A DNA stretch of 64,000 bases, taken from positions 744,001 to 808,000 of the forward strand of contig NZ_JAPEPW010000003.1 in NCBI RefSeq assembly GCF_026339955.1, in the 5' to 3' direction. Shown here one piece after another: positions 49,020-56,966 of this stretch. The DNA is from Streptomyces sp. NBC_01549 (GTDB lineage: Bacteria > Actinomycetota > Actinomycetes > Streptomycetales > Streptomycetaceae). How positions within the stretch are numbered: the first letter of the stretch is position 1; each line of letters starts with the position of its first letter. The notes beneath the pieces were generated by a model that saw only the letters and a list, made by a program, of their open reading frames with translations, was not told the DNA's origin and ran no database searches. The translations under genes were made by a program, and so were the position numbers.

Positions 49020-49859
49020 GTGAAGAAAAACAACAGCCTCGCCGAGAGTCCCGACGGTCTTGTCTACACCGCTCGCCTGCCGCTGTCGAGCGCCACCTTG
49101 AACGGGCTCAGCTGCCTGATACGCGGCCACCTGAGGAAGATCGGATCGCGGTGGCGGGCCCTGTCCGCGGGGAGGATCGCCGGGATCGTGCTGGCTGTGC
49201 TGCGCTGTGACCAGCGGCCCGGCGATCTGGCCGGCGGGAACGGGGTGCACCGCACCACGGTGTCCCGGTGGGTGCGGGAAGTCGTCGGGCTGCTGGCCGC
49301 CCGCGCCCCGCGCCTGGACCGCGCGCTGAAGAAGATCGCCCGATCGGGTGGCGGGGTGGTCCTGCTGGACGGCTCCCTGATCCGCACCCACCGCCGCACC
49401 GGGACCGAGAACCGGAAGAACTACTCCGGCAAGCACAAGTGCCACGGCCTGCTCGTGATCGCGCTCACCGACGACAAGGGCCGACTGGTCTGGGTGAGCG
49501 CGGTCCGGCCCGGACGCGCCTCGGAGATCACCGCCTGCCGCCACGACAAACTCACCGCCCACCTGCGCGCGGCCGGCCTCGGCGCGATCGCGGACCTGGG
49601 CTTCGTCGGTCTCGACGACGGCGGCCCGGACGCGGACCCGGCGGTGATCACCGGCTACAAGGCGGCCCGCAACCGGCCCCTGACCAGGGGGCAGAAGCTG
49701 TCCAACAAGGCGCTGGCCGCGGTCCGGGCCCCGGTCGAGCACGGCTTCGCGCATCTGAAGAACTGGCGCGTGCTCGGCAAGGTCCGCACCGACCCGAGGT
49801 GGGCGACCGCGCTGGTGCGGGCTCTGCTCGTCCTGACGAACCGGGAAGTCGCCCGCTGA
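49020..49859 (+). CDS. IS5-superfamily transposase (DDE_Tnp_4 type)
   Basis: A 279-residue protein, GTG start 49020. An N-terminal helix-turn-helix (CDQRPGDLAGGNGVHRTTVS) precedes the DDE domain: Asp in GGVVLLDGSLIRTHRR, Asp in LGAIADLGFVGLDDG, Glu in VRAPVEHGFAHLKNW. NYSGKHKCHGLLV is characteristic of this group. Intact. Its last bases form part of the element's right-end repeat. Confidence 0.9.
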   Translation: MKKNNSLAESPDGLVYTARLPLSSATLNGLSCLIRGHLRKIGSRWRALSAGRIAGIVLAVLRCDQRPGDLAGGNGVHRTTVSRWVREVVGLLAARAPRLDRALKKIARSGGGVVLLDGSLIRTHRRTGTENRKNYSGKHKCHGLLVIALTDDKGRLVWVSAVRPGRASEITACRHDKLTAHLRAAGLGAIADLGFVGLDDGGPDADPAVITGYKAARNRPLTRGQKLSNKALAAVRAPVEHGFAHLKNWRVLGKVRTDPRWATALVRALLVLTNREVAR

Positions 49860-49945
49860 CCGGTGATCTCCACCGATCGTTCTGGCTCTCGCCTGGGCCT
49901 ACCACCGGCGGCGGCGCCCTGCCCGACGCAGGGCGGGCGCCGGGT

Positions 49946-50848
49946 TCAGACGTAGGTCCTGCGCCACTGGTCGGCCGCGCCGAGAAGGGTCATGCCGGCG
50001 GAGGTGTAGGCCTGCATGGCACCGGTGTTGTGGGTGTCCACGTCGACGCCGACCGTGCGGTGGCCGCGGGCGCGGAGGAGGCTGAATGCGGTGGTGAGGA
50101 GTTGGGCGCCGAGGCCGTGGCGGCGGTGGGCGGGGTGAACGCCGAACCAGGCGATCCAGGCGCGGTCGACGGGGTCGCGGGCGATAAGGGCGCCGGCGGG
50201 GACGCTGTCAAGTTCGGCGAGGAGCCACAAGTCGGGGTTGTAGCCCTCGCGTCGGCGCTGGGCGTGGTGGAAGGCGTCGAAGTCCGGGTGGGGGTGCTCC
50301 CGGTCGTCGGTGAAGGCCTCGTTCAGCACGGAGTGGACGGTGCGGAGGTCGGTCTCGTTCCGGGCCGCACGCACCGCGGGCGCGGGGTGCTCGGGGAGGC
50401 GGATGGCGTCCAGGTCGACGGTGAGGCGGCTGCTGCTGTCCACGACCGTCCAGCCGCGGCTGAGGAGTTGGTCGTGGGGGAAGCAGCCAGGAAGCTGATA
50501 CAGCGTCACCGGCGTGTCAGGGGTCGGCAGGTCGTGGGCGGCCCAGACGTCGAGGCGGTCCAGGAGCGACGCGGTGACGGCAGATGCAGCCGGGGACGGC
50601 GCGACGACCAACTGCGCACGCAGCTCGCACGGCTGAGGCGCGGGATGGAGGGCGGCGAAGCCGAGCAGGCCGCCGTCGAGCCCCGACGCGGTCCACGTGC
50701 GGGAGGGCAGGTCCAGGCCGGGGGCGGCCAGCATGCTGCGCGCCTCGGCGGGGCCGGACTCGCGGCGACCGACAGTCGCCTCCTCGTCCCGGCCGAGCAG
50801 TTCGGCGAGGGCGTCGACGTCCGCCACGGAAACGGCTCTCCACTCCAT
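49946..50848 (-). CDS. GNAT acetyltransferase (tandem domain)
   Basis: A 300-residue protein starting at ATG 50848 (MEWRAVSVADVDALAELLGR). It has two GNAT-like halves; the C-terminal one has the acetyl-CoA loop HPAHRRHGLGAQLL and VDVDTHNTGAMQAYTSAGMT, while the N-terminal half is degenerate. The arrangement is like mycothiol synthase (MshD) and other two-domain GNATs. It lies inside the transposon, between duplicated right ends, so it is a passenger gene. Substrate unknown. Confidence 0.85.
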   Translation of the reverse strand: MEWRAVSVADVDALAELLGRDEEATVGRRESGPAEARSMLAAPGLDLPSRTWTASGLDGGLLGFAALHPAPQPCELRAQLVVAPSPAASAVTASLLDRLDVWAAHDLPTPDTPVTLYQLPGCFPHDQLLSRGWTVVDSSSRLTVDLDAIRLPEHPAPAVRAARNETDLRTVHSVLNEAFTDDREHPHPDFDAFHHAQRRREGYNPDLWLLAELDSVPAGALIARDPVDRAWIAWFGVHPAHRRHGLGAQLLTTAFSLLRARGHRTVGVDVDTHNTGAMQAYTSAGMTLLGAADQWRRTYV

Positions 50849-51074
50849 TCCCGCACTGTCACAGGACGAGGCGTTGGCCGCCAGCGGATTTAGGCGGCGC
50901 CGCGGCAGTGGGCGACGATGAGGGAAGGCGCACACGCCTGCTCGTCCTCACAAACGGGGAAGTCGCCCGCTGACCGACGATCTCCACCCAAGTCACCCGC
51001 CCGTCACCAGCATGAGTACCCCGGAGCCGACGCACACCAGGCCCGTGACCTGCTACTTCACGATGCACACCACT

Positions 51075-51357
51075 TAATGGAAAGCGCCTGGGCGCGGATC
51101 TTGTCCTCACTGTCGTTCCTCTCCTGCAGTACAAGCACCGCTGCCCCAGCTGCGACGAGCAGCATCACAACCGCCACCACCAGCATGAACATCTGGCCAG
51201 CCAGACTGCGCGGGACCAGCACCGAACGCAAACGCCGGCATGCCGACCGTAGCCAGGCCCTGCGGTGCCACTCGCGCTGCCACGAACGCTCATGCCAACT
51301 CCAGGTAGGCCCACCCTTGAATCTTCGGGGAACCCAAGATTGCGTAAATCGCATCAT
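51075..51357 (-). pseudogene. Sensor histidine kinase, N-terminal stub
   Basis: Starting at ATG 51357 it reads MMRFTQSWVPRRFKGG and SVLVPRSLAGQMFMLVVAVV then MLLVAAGAAVLVLQERNDSE, the first transmembrane helix and following linker of Streptomyces membrane sensor kinases (Q-ER-D-ED--RAQALS). It breaks off after AQALS at the transposon end (51073); the sensor, dimerisation and ATPase domains are absent. Confidence 0.6.
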
Positions 51358-51586
51358 ATATTGATTCTTGCGTGAATATCCCTATTGTACGAACCAACCG
51401 GTCGCCGAGGTCATCCGTCACCCCAGCGCAACCTGTGCCGCGCACCTGAGCGCATGGGCATGCCACGGTTTCCATCCCGTCACGTATAGTGAATGGACCC
51501 CGCGGTGAGTCATGTCATGTCCGTGGTGTCCTGCGGCGCGGTGCGCAAGAAATTCTGTCAATCCCCTCGGACTGTGGAGATCTTCT
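51358..51586. other. Intergenic, AT-richer
   Basis: About 230 bp, more AT-rich than its surroundings near 51350-51395 (TTGATTCTTGCGTGAATATC). Presumably the promoter region of the lost sensor kinase. Nothing else recognised. Confidence 0.3.
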
Positions 51587-51690
51587 AAGCGGCCAGCTCC
51601 AAGGCGGAGCTGGCTCGGTGGTCGTGTTCGTAGTCGATCGGACTCCGGTAACCGCACATGCCGTCACCTGCGGGGTGCGGCCGCTCCGGC
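51587..51690 (-). pseudogene. IS3-family transposase, C-terminal scrap
   Basis: Reading leftwards, GMCGYRSPIDYEHDHRAS and SALELAA then stop (51585-51587) correspond to the last residues of an IS3-type orfB (typical ...YRSPxxYE...). It is fused directly to the IS110 remnant in a shared frame, marking a junction of two broken elements. Confidence 0.5.
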
Positions 51691-52359
51691 CCCAGGTGCA
51701 ACCGGTCGGCCTCCGCCTCGATGCCACGCTGGCGTCCGGCGCGCTTGAGGGTGGCTTGGAGCTGTGTGCGGGTCAGGCGAGCCGCGCGGTTGGGGGTGGG
51801 GGCGGCCCTTGAGCAGGGCGTGGGCCTCGGGACGGCACAGGCCGTTCTTCCACGGCTCGACCGCGGCCAGGGCGGCGGGGTAGTACTCACGCAGCAGCGA
51901 GCGGAGCTGGTTGGCGATGGTCTGACGGTTACAGGTGGCGTCCTGCTGTGCCCGGGCCAGGACGGCGATGGCGCGGGCGAGATCGGTGTCGTCGGGCAGA
52001 GGCCGGTGGGCATGCATGTCCGTGCGCAGGATGTTCGCCAGCACGAGGGCGTCACCGGGGTCGGACTTTTTGCGCGAGACAGAGTGGCGATCGCGGTAGC
52101 GGGCGGCGGCCATAGGGTTGATCGCGTAAACCTTCCGCCGGCCGGTGCGCAGGACGGCGACCAGCAGGCCGCGGGAGGTCTCGATCGCGATCGGGACGGG
52201 GTTGTCCTCGGTGTCGCCGTGCTCGGCGAGCAGGTCCAGAAGGACCTTGTAGCCCGCTGCGTCGTCGGTGATATGCCGTTTGGCGACCAGCGTTCCGGTG
52301 TGGTCGACCATCGCCACGTCGTGTGTCTTCTCTGCCCAGTCGATGCCGCAGTAGATCAA
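51691..52359 (-). pseudogene. IS110-family transposase, truncated and frameshifted
   Basis: It opens MIYCGIDWAEKTHDVAMVDH (first Asp of the DEDD site), then AIETSRGLLVAVLRTGRRKV, YAINPMAAARYRDRHSVSRK, KSDPGDALVLANILRTD. Near 51810 the frame shifts: the family continuation ARLTRTQLQATLKRAGRQRG is in another frame. Similarity ends near 51690, so about half of the protein, with the C-terminal Ser domain, is missing. Confidence 0.8.
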
Positions 52360-52840
52360 GGTCCCTCCCGGTAGTGCCTATGCGTTTGTACGGGTCACGA
52401 GCTCGAGCGGAACCACGCAGCGACCTAATCCCAGGACTCGACCCTCGGGGCCGGTCCGCCACCTCAGCAGCTGTTCGTGGCACCAGCGCACCCCACGGGC
52501 CTCGGTCTGTGCGGGAGCTCCAAGATCGGCTCGGGGGTACCAAGAGGTCACCGTGCGATGGGCTCGCACCACCAACACCAACGAGTGATCAAGCTGGCGG
52601 CGTTGACGGTGGCGGTGGTCGCGAGGGCACCGGACGCCGCGCGGTCTACAGCTAGGCGTCGAAGCCCGGAGACGTGTAGGCGTCCGTCCGCCGCCCAAGC
52701 GACCGCCACCACCATCAGAGCCGGGCCCCCACCGATGCACGGAAAGGTTTCGGGAGCCTGAATGAAGCCAGACGCCACAGTCCCGGCATTCTCGAACGGC
52801 TCGTCCGTGTTCCCGATCTGGCAGACCGTCCTACCCACGG
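52360..52840. other. Region between two IS110 loci
   Basis: About 480 bp without a recognisable gene. The part next to 52360 is the leader of the broken IS110 element. A 96-codon hydrophobic open frame on the minus strand (52548-52838) has no family features. The right edge (52841) is the left junction of the intact IS110 element. Confidence 0.35.
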
Positions 52841-52860
52841 ATTAGGAGACGTCCTACCTT

Positions 52861-53060
52861 GTTCGTGGGTTGGACGGGCCGTCGTAAGGTCCAGAGACCC
52901 AGAGACACCGGGTATGGCTTCCAAGCGGTTGCCCTCGATGGTTCCATCCACCTGGCCGCCCGGTGTCTCACGACGACTCGGCCGCTGATTAGGAGCTGCG
53001 AACGCCTTCGAGCGGATCGCTGAGTAGGACCACGCCGGCGAGGTCGTCCGGGAGAACAGA
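52861..53060 (+). ncRNA. Candidate IS110 bridge RNA
   Basis: The non-coding left end holds a strong structure: GAGACACCGGG (52902-52912) pairs perfectly with CCCGGTGTCTC (52959-52969), enclosing a 46-nt loop, and CGTCGT (52880-52885) pairs with ACGACG (52970-52975) outside it. In IS110 elements with a long left end, this region encodes a bridge RNA whose internal loops pair with target and donor DNA. Exact RNA ends are unknown; inferred from position and structure only. Confidence 0.45.
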
Positions 53061-53086
53061 GCGTCATCGAACGACCGGAGGAACAG

Positions 53087-54277
53087 GTGGCCCAGATCTG
53101 GGCGGGTACGGACATCGGCAAGACCCATCACCACTGCGTGGTCCTCAACGCGGAGGGCGTACGGTTGCTGTCGCGACGGGTCTTGAACGACGAGCCGGAG
53201 CTGCTGGCCCTGCTCGCCGATGTGCTGGCCCTCGACGAGGACGTGGTCTGGGCGGTCGACGTTGCCGACGGCATGGCCGCACTGTGGATCAGCCTCTTGC
53301 TCAACCACGGCCAGCACCTCGTCTACATACCCGGCCTGGCGGTTAACCGGGCTTCGGCCGGATACCGGGGCATGGGCAAGACCGACGCGAAGGACGCCAC
53401 CGTCATCGCCGACCAGGCCCGGATGCGCCGAGACCTGACCGTCCTGAAGCCGGACGACGAGCACGCCATCGAACTGCGGATCCTCACCAGCCGTCGGGCC
53501 GACCTGAACGCCGACCGCACCCGCCGGATCAACCGCCTGCGCGGCCAACTCACCAGCATCTTCCCGGCCTTGGAGCGAGTCCTCGACCTGGGCAACGCCG
53601 GGCCGCTGATTCTGCTGACCGGCTATCAGACGCCGGCCGCTCTGCGTCGAACTGGCCGCAGGCGCCTGGAGACCTGGCTGCGGAACCGTAACACCCGCAG
53701 TCCCGAAGCCCTGGCCGAGGTCGCCCTGGAAGCGGCTGAGCGCCAGCACACCGCCGTCCCCGGGGAGAAGATCACGGCGCAGGTGATCCATACCCTGGCC
53801 AAGGAGGTGATGAGCCTCAACGAGCAGATCACCGAGATCGACAAGCTCATTGCGGCCCGGTTTCGCGACCACGAACTCGCCGAAGTAATCTCCAGCATGC
53901 CCGGCATCGGCCCACTGCTGGGCGCGGAGTTCCTCGCCGCCACCGCCGGCGACATGAGCCGCTACGGCACCGCTGACCGCCTGGCCAGCCTTGCCGGAGT
54001 CGCTCCGGTCCCCCGGGACTCGGGCAACATCAGTGGCAACCTGCACAGGCCCAGGCGCTATCACCGCGGGCTGCAACGCGTCTTCTACACCTCCGCGCTG
54101 ATCAGCATCCGCAGCTGCGACCAGTCGCGTCGTTTCTACGAACGCAAGCGCGCCGAAGGCAAGCGGCACATCCAGGCCGTCCTCGCCCTGGCCCGACGAC
54201 GCGTGAACGTCCTGTGGGCTCTCATCCGTGACGGACAGTGCTACCAAAGCAACCTCCCCGTCACTGCTGCGGCTTGA
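53087..54277 (+). CDS. IS110-family transposase (DEDD recombinase)
   Basis: A 396-residue protein from GTG 53087 (GGAGGAACAG upstream). RuvC-like DEDD domain: AGTDIGKTHHHCVVLNAEG, VVWAVDVADGMAALW, GMGKTDAKDATVIADQAR. A coiled-coil linker and the Transposase_20 domain follow (ISSMPGIGPLLGAEFLAATA; LASLAGVAPVPRDSG; SRRFYERKRAEGKRHIQAV), including the C-terminal Ser region. Complete and apparently intact. It should act with a bridge RNA on dinucleotide cores. Confidence 0.93.
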   Translation: MAQIWAGTDIGKTHHHCVVLNAEGVRLLSRRVLNDEPELLALLADVLALDEDVVWAVDVADGMAALWISLLLNHGQHLVYIPGLAVNRASAGYRGMGKTDAKDATVIADQARMRRDLTVLKPDDEHAIELRILTSRRADLNADRTRRINRLRGQLTSIFPALERVLDLGNAGPLILLTGYQTPAALRRTGRRRLETWLRNRNTRSPEALAEVALEAAERQHTAVPGEKITAQVIHTLAKEVMSLNEQITEIDKLIAARFRDHELAEVISSMPGIGPLLGAEFLAATAGDMSRYGTADRLASLAGVAPVPRDSGNISGNLHRPRRYHRGLQRVFYTSALISIRSCDQSRRFYERKRAEGKRHIQAVLALARRRVNVLWALIRDGQCYQSNLPVTAAA

Positions 54278-54284
54278 CAACATC

Positions 54285-54458
54285 ATTAGGAGGTGGATCG
54301 TGGAGCGCGCCTACGGGATCTTGATGCTGCACCGCAGACTGGTGCGTGACTACAAGCACCTGCCGCGCAGTTCGGAGTCGAGGGTGTACTGGGCGATGAC
54401 TGCGGTGATACTGCGCCGGCCGACCGGGGCCACCGCTGCGGCCTGGCGCATCGCATGA
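54285..54458 (+). pseudogene. IS5-family transposase, C-terminal fragment
   Basis: It reads RRWIVERAYGILMLHRRL, RDYKHLPRSSESRVYWAM and ILRRPTG, the last 55 residues of an IS5-type transposase with the catalytic Glu in VER. The IS110 element borders it on the left. Its stop TGA overlaps the ATG of the coiled-coil/winged-helix gene (ATGA at 54455), so the two were one coupled transcription unit. Confidence 0.8.
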
Positions 54459-54877
54459 CCGGCGGGGAGCTGACCCTCGGGGCGGTGCTGGCCCGGCTGG
54501 AGGAGCGGGAACGCGAGATCGCCGCGCAGGCCGAGACGACGGGAGAGCAGATCGCGCGGCTGACCGCACGGCTGGACGAGCTCGACAGAGCCGCCGAGGA
54601 GGTCCGGATCACCCGCAAGACGCTGCTGGAACTGCCCGATCCGCAGCCGCCCGCGCCGCCGGCACCGAAACTGCCCGACCATCCGGCCTACCAGCAGATC
54701 ATGGCGGTGTTCGCCGCGTCCGACGCGCCGCTACGGGCGCGGCAGGTGTGCGAGGCGATGGACCTGAAGATCGCACCCAACAACATCAACAACACCCGCC
54801 TCAAACTCAAACGGCTGACCGAGCACGGAATCCTGGCCGAGACCGAGCAGGGCTTGTTCACCCAGCCGCGGCCGTAG
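54455..54877 (+). CDS. IS-linked coiled-coil/winged-helix protein 2
   Basis: A 140-residue protein coupled by ATGA to the transposase fragment. The coiled coil (LARLEEREREIAAQAETTGE; ARLTARLDELDRAAEEVRIT) is joined by a Pro-rich linker (PDPQPPAPPAPKLPDHP) to a winged helix (about 72-138): AYQQIMAVFAASDAPLRARQ, VCEAMDLKI, KRLTEHGILAETEQGLF. Same plan as the proteins at 48501 and 56846 though the sequences are far apart. Its intact frame beside a dead transposase suggests recent inactivation or separate use. Confidence 0.75.
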   Translation: MTGGELTLGAVLARLEEREREIAAQAETTGEQIARLTARLDELDRAAEEVRITRKTLLELPDPQPPAPPAPKLPDHPAYQQIMAVFAASDAPLRARQVCEAMDLKIAPNNINNTRLKLKRLTEHGILAETEQGLFTQPRP

Positions 54878-54899
54878 CCGCCCGGCAACCCCGCTTGCC

Positions 54900-54914
54900 C
54901 CTCCCGAAAGGGAG
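54900..54914 (+). terminator. Possible terminator hairpin
   Basis: CTCCC-GAAA-GGGAG at about 54901-54914, 23 bp after the preceding stop. The five-base stem with a stable GAAA tetraloop could end the IS5 unit's transcript; no T-run follows. Confidence 0.35.
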
Positions 54915-55258
54915 AAACGGACATCACCTCACGTACCGCCCTCTCACGGCACAACCTCTGATAGTTAACTTGTTACCCATACCCTAGATGGAGGATGTTT
55001 CGCTCGTCAACCACGCGGAAATGGTGCTTCACATGAGTGCCCCCGATGGCTCCACGACCAAGAGCAGCGAGCCTGGCGCAGCCTGATGACGATGAGGTCA
55101 GCTTGTCCAGTACATCGAACGGCAACTGCGGGGCACGCAGCGGACTCGGTCGCCGACTACGAGGTGCTGGCACAACTGTCGGAAGCACCGGAAGGGCCGC
55201 TCCGGTCCTTGGCTCTCGGCGACGCGCTGCACTGATCGTGTGGTGGATATCAACTCTT
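54915..55258. other. Intergenic region before the next IS
   Basis: About 340 bp with no recognisable gene. The AT-richer stretch near 54955-54985 (GATAGTTAACTTGTTACCC) may be a promoter. It should be host sequence adjoining the left inverted repeat at 55259, but it does not match the channel gene found on the other side of that element. Confidence 0.35.
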
Positions 55259-55405
55259 AGTGCGTTGTGGCAAACCGGATCTCGTTCGAAGCCTGCGGCG
55301 CGGGTGATCGTTCGGACAGAGTTGCCGGTGTGGTCGCGGGCATGAAGAAACGGGCCCCTTGGTAGTGACGTGGTTGTTGAGGCCGGTCACGAGCAAGGAG
55401 ACCCG

Positions 55406-56362
55406 TTGTCCGACCAGTTGACCATCTCTGCTGTACCCGCGTCCACCGCGGTCACCCCGGAGTGCGACTGCTACGCGCACAGGTTCGGTTCGATCGCTCC
55501 GGGACGGCGGGCAGGCTGCTATCCCAGTGACATGACGGACGCGGAGTGGGCCGAGGTCCGCGCGGCGATGCCGGTACCGGCCTGGCTCCTCAAGCAGGGC
55601 GGGCGTCCGGAGGCGTATTGCCACCGCGAGATGCTCGACGCTGTGCGCTACCTGGTCGACAACGGCGTGAAGTGGATGGCCCTGCCGGTCGACTTCCCGT
55701 ACTGGCGGGCGGTTTACGACTTCTTCCGCCGCTGGCGGGCCTGCGACTACGTGCGTGAGCTGCACGAACGCCTGCGCTGCGTGGCGAGGGAACGCGCAGG
55801 CCGCAACACCGAGCCCAGCGCGGGAATCATCGACAGTCAGTCGGTGGACGCCTCCGAGACCGTCGGCGAGGACAGCCGCGGATACGACGGCGGGAAGTCA
55901 CGTGACGGGCGCAAGCGTCACATCCTGACCGATACCGAGGGCCTGCTCCTGGAGGTCACCGTGACCACGGCCGACGTGCACGACTCCAAGGCCGCCCCCG
56001 CGCTGCTGGAGACGTTCATGGACCAGCCGGGCCGGCTGCTGAAGTTGGTGTGGGTCGACAGCGCCTACCAGGGTCCGGCACTGGCGAAGGCGTTTGCCCG
56101 CCACGGAGTGCGGATCGAGGTCGTGCGCCGCTCCGACGGCAGGCGCGGATTTGTCGTACTGGCCCGCAGGTGGGTGGTGGAGCGCACGCTGAGCTGGCTC
56201 TCCCGCTCACGCCGCCTCAACCGCGACCACGAACGCCGCCCCGACCACCACACCCAGATGGTGTGGTGGGCCGCTGTGATCAGGCTGTCGAGGCGCCTGG
56301 CCGGGGACGCTCCGCGCTGGCCGGAGAGGCGCCCCGGCCGACTGCTGCGGGCGCGGGCATGA
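55406..56362 (+). CDS. IS5-family transposase
   Basis: A 318-residue protein from TTG 55406, chosen for AAGGAG eight bases upstream (GTG 55370 lacks one). N-terminal DUF4096-like domain (YPSDMTDAEWAEVRAAMPVP; HREMLDAVRYLVDNGVKWMA), then DDE residues: Asp in AGIIDSQSVDASETVG, Asp in LVWVDSAYQGPAL, Glu in RRWVVERTLSWLSRS. GGKSRDGRKRHILTDTEG is diagnostic of the group. Complete. Confidence 0.92.
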   Translation: MSDQLTISAVPASTAVTPECDCYAHRFGSIAPGRRAGCYPSDMTDAEWAEVRAAMPVPAWLLKQGGRPEAYCHREMLDAVRYLVDNGVKWMALPVDFPYWRAVYDFFRRWRACDYVRELHERLRCVARERAGRNTEPSAGIIDSQSVDASETVGEDSRGYDGGKSRDGRKRHILTDTEGLLLEVTVTTADVHDSKAAPALLETFMDQPGRLLKLVWVDSAYQGPALAKAFARHGVRIEVVRRSDGRRGFVVLARRWVVERTLSWLSRSRRLNRDHERRPDHHTQMVWWAAVIRLSRRLAGDAPRWPERRPGRLLRARA

Positions 56363-56846
56363 ACCGTCCGTCCCCCGCCCGCACCAGCCAGCCCCGCTTC
56401 TCCAGCACATAGGCACGGTGACGGATCTTCTCCACCTCGTTCTTGATCTCCGCCTCCCGGCCCACCGCCCGCGTCAGCTCCACTCCGTTCACCGGCCCCG
56501 ACGCAGCCACCACCGCGGCGAACACCTCCCGGTACAAGCCCCTGAGCGCTTCCTCGCCCATGCCCGACCGCCACACCGGCGGCCGCTCGCCCTGCCCCGC
56601 GCCGGGGCCGCTCGATCCCACACCGGCAGCCGTCTCACCGCCAGACGACACGGAAACCGGCGTATCAACGTCGCTCTCCTCGGCCAGCACCGACACGAGC
56701 TCCTCACGCCCCACCCGGGCCCGCTCGACCCGCTCCCGCGCGGCATCCACCTCCGCCTGAGCCTGCTCCAGAACCTCCGTCCAAGACTCCAGATCCCGCC
56801 TCGCCCGCGCCTCACGCTGTTCCATCAACCCCAGCACCGACGGCAT
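56280..56846 (-). CDS. IS-linked coiled-coil/winged-helix protein 3
   Basis: A 188-residue protein from ATG 56846 with GAGGAGG upstream. It has a coiled coil (MEQREARARRDLESWTEVLE; QAQAEVDAARERVERARVGR), a Ser/Gly-rich linker (SSGGETAAGVGSSGPGAGQG) and a winged helix at about 105-165 (YREVFAAVVAASGPVNGVEL; IRHRAYVLEKRGWLVRAGDG). It is convergent with and overlaps the transposase inside the same inverted repeats. The end EKRGWLVRAGDGRF closely parallels DRGWLHKRGDGKF of protein 1. Its last 25 residues are antisense to the transposase end and probably not a domain. Confidence 0.78.
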   Translation of the reverse strand: MPSVLGLMEQREARARRDLESWTEVLEQAQAEVDAARERVERARVGREELVSVLAEESDVDTPVSVSSGGETAAGVGSSGPGAGQGERPPVWRSGMGEEALRGLYREVFAAVVAASGPVNGVELTRAVGREAEIKNEVEKIRHRAYVLEKRGWLVRAGDGRFMPAPAAVGRGASPASAERPRPGASTA

Positions 56847-56966
56847 CGCACCCTCCTCGATCCACAACAAGCCGTCCGCTGCCTGCCCCTATCCCTCCGC
56901 AATCATGCTCCGCACACGGAATAGTCCCTGCTCATCGAACAGGGACTCCCTTTGCCACAACGCACT

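Larger units (their letters stand above)
48341..51073 (+). mobile_element. IS5-type transposon with long inverted repeats and acetyltransferase
   Basis: The outer ends are inverted copies: GTGGTGTGCATCGTGAAGT at 48341 on and its complement ending at 51073, nearly perfect for about 40 bp and recognisable for about 110-125 bp on each side (left to about 48465, right from about 50945). Inside are the coiled-coil/winged-helix gene, the transposase, and an oppositely oriented acetyltransferase gene. The end of the transposase gene (GGGAAGTCGCCCGCTGACC) is present twice, at about 49838-49865 and 50957-50980, so the acetyltransferase sits between two copies of the element's right end. No target duplication seen. 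Confidence 0.7.
52841..54292 (+). mobile_element. IS110-family insertion sequence
   Basis: The octamer ATTAGGAG occurs at both junctions (52841-52848 and 54285-54292), flanking about 1.44 kb with a 246-bp non-coding left end and a transposase. IS110 elements have no inverted repeats and share a short core with the target, which fits. The right junction falls in an IS5-type transposase gene (GGRRW region of its C-terminus); sequence left of 52841 is unrelated to that transposase, so its 5' part has been lost. Confidence 0.75.
55259..56966 (+). mobile_element. IS5-type element with convergent accessory gene
   Basis: Perfect 16-bp inverted repeats AGTGCGTTGTGGCAAA lie at 55259-55274 and, inverted, at 56951-56966. 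Between them are a transposase (plus) and a coiled-coil/winged-helix gene (minus) that overlap tail to tail by 83 bp. At 1708 bp it is longer than a single-gene IS5 element. It has cut the NAD-binding channel gene at 56966. No target duplication was found, suggesting an adjacent deletion. Confidence 0.85.
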
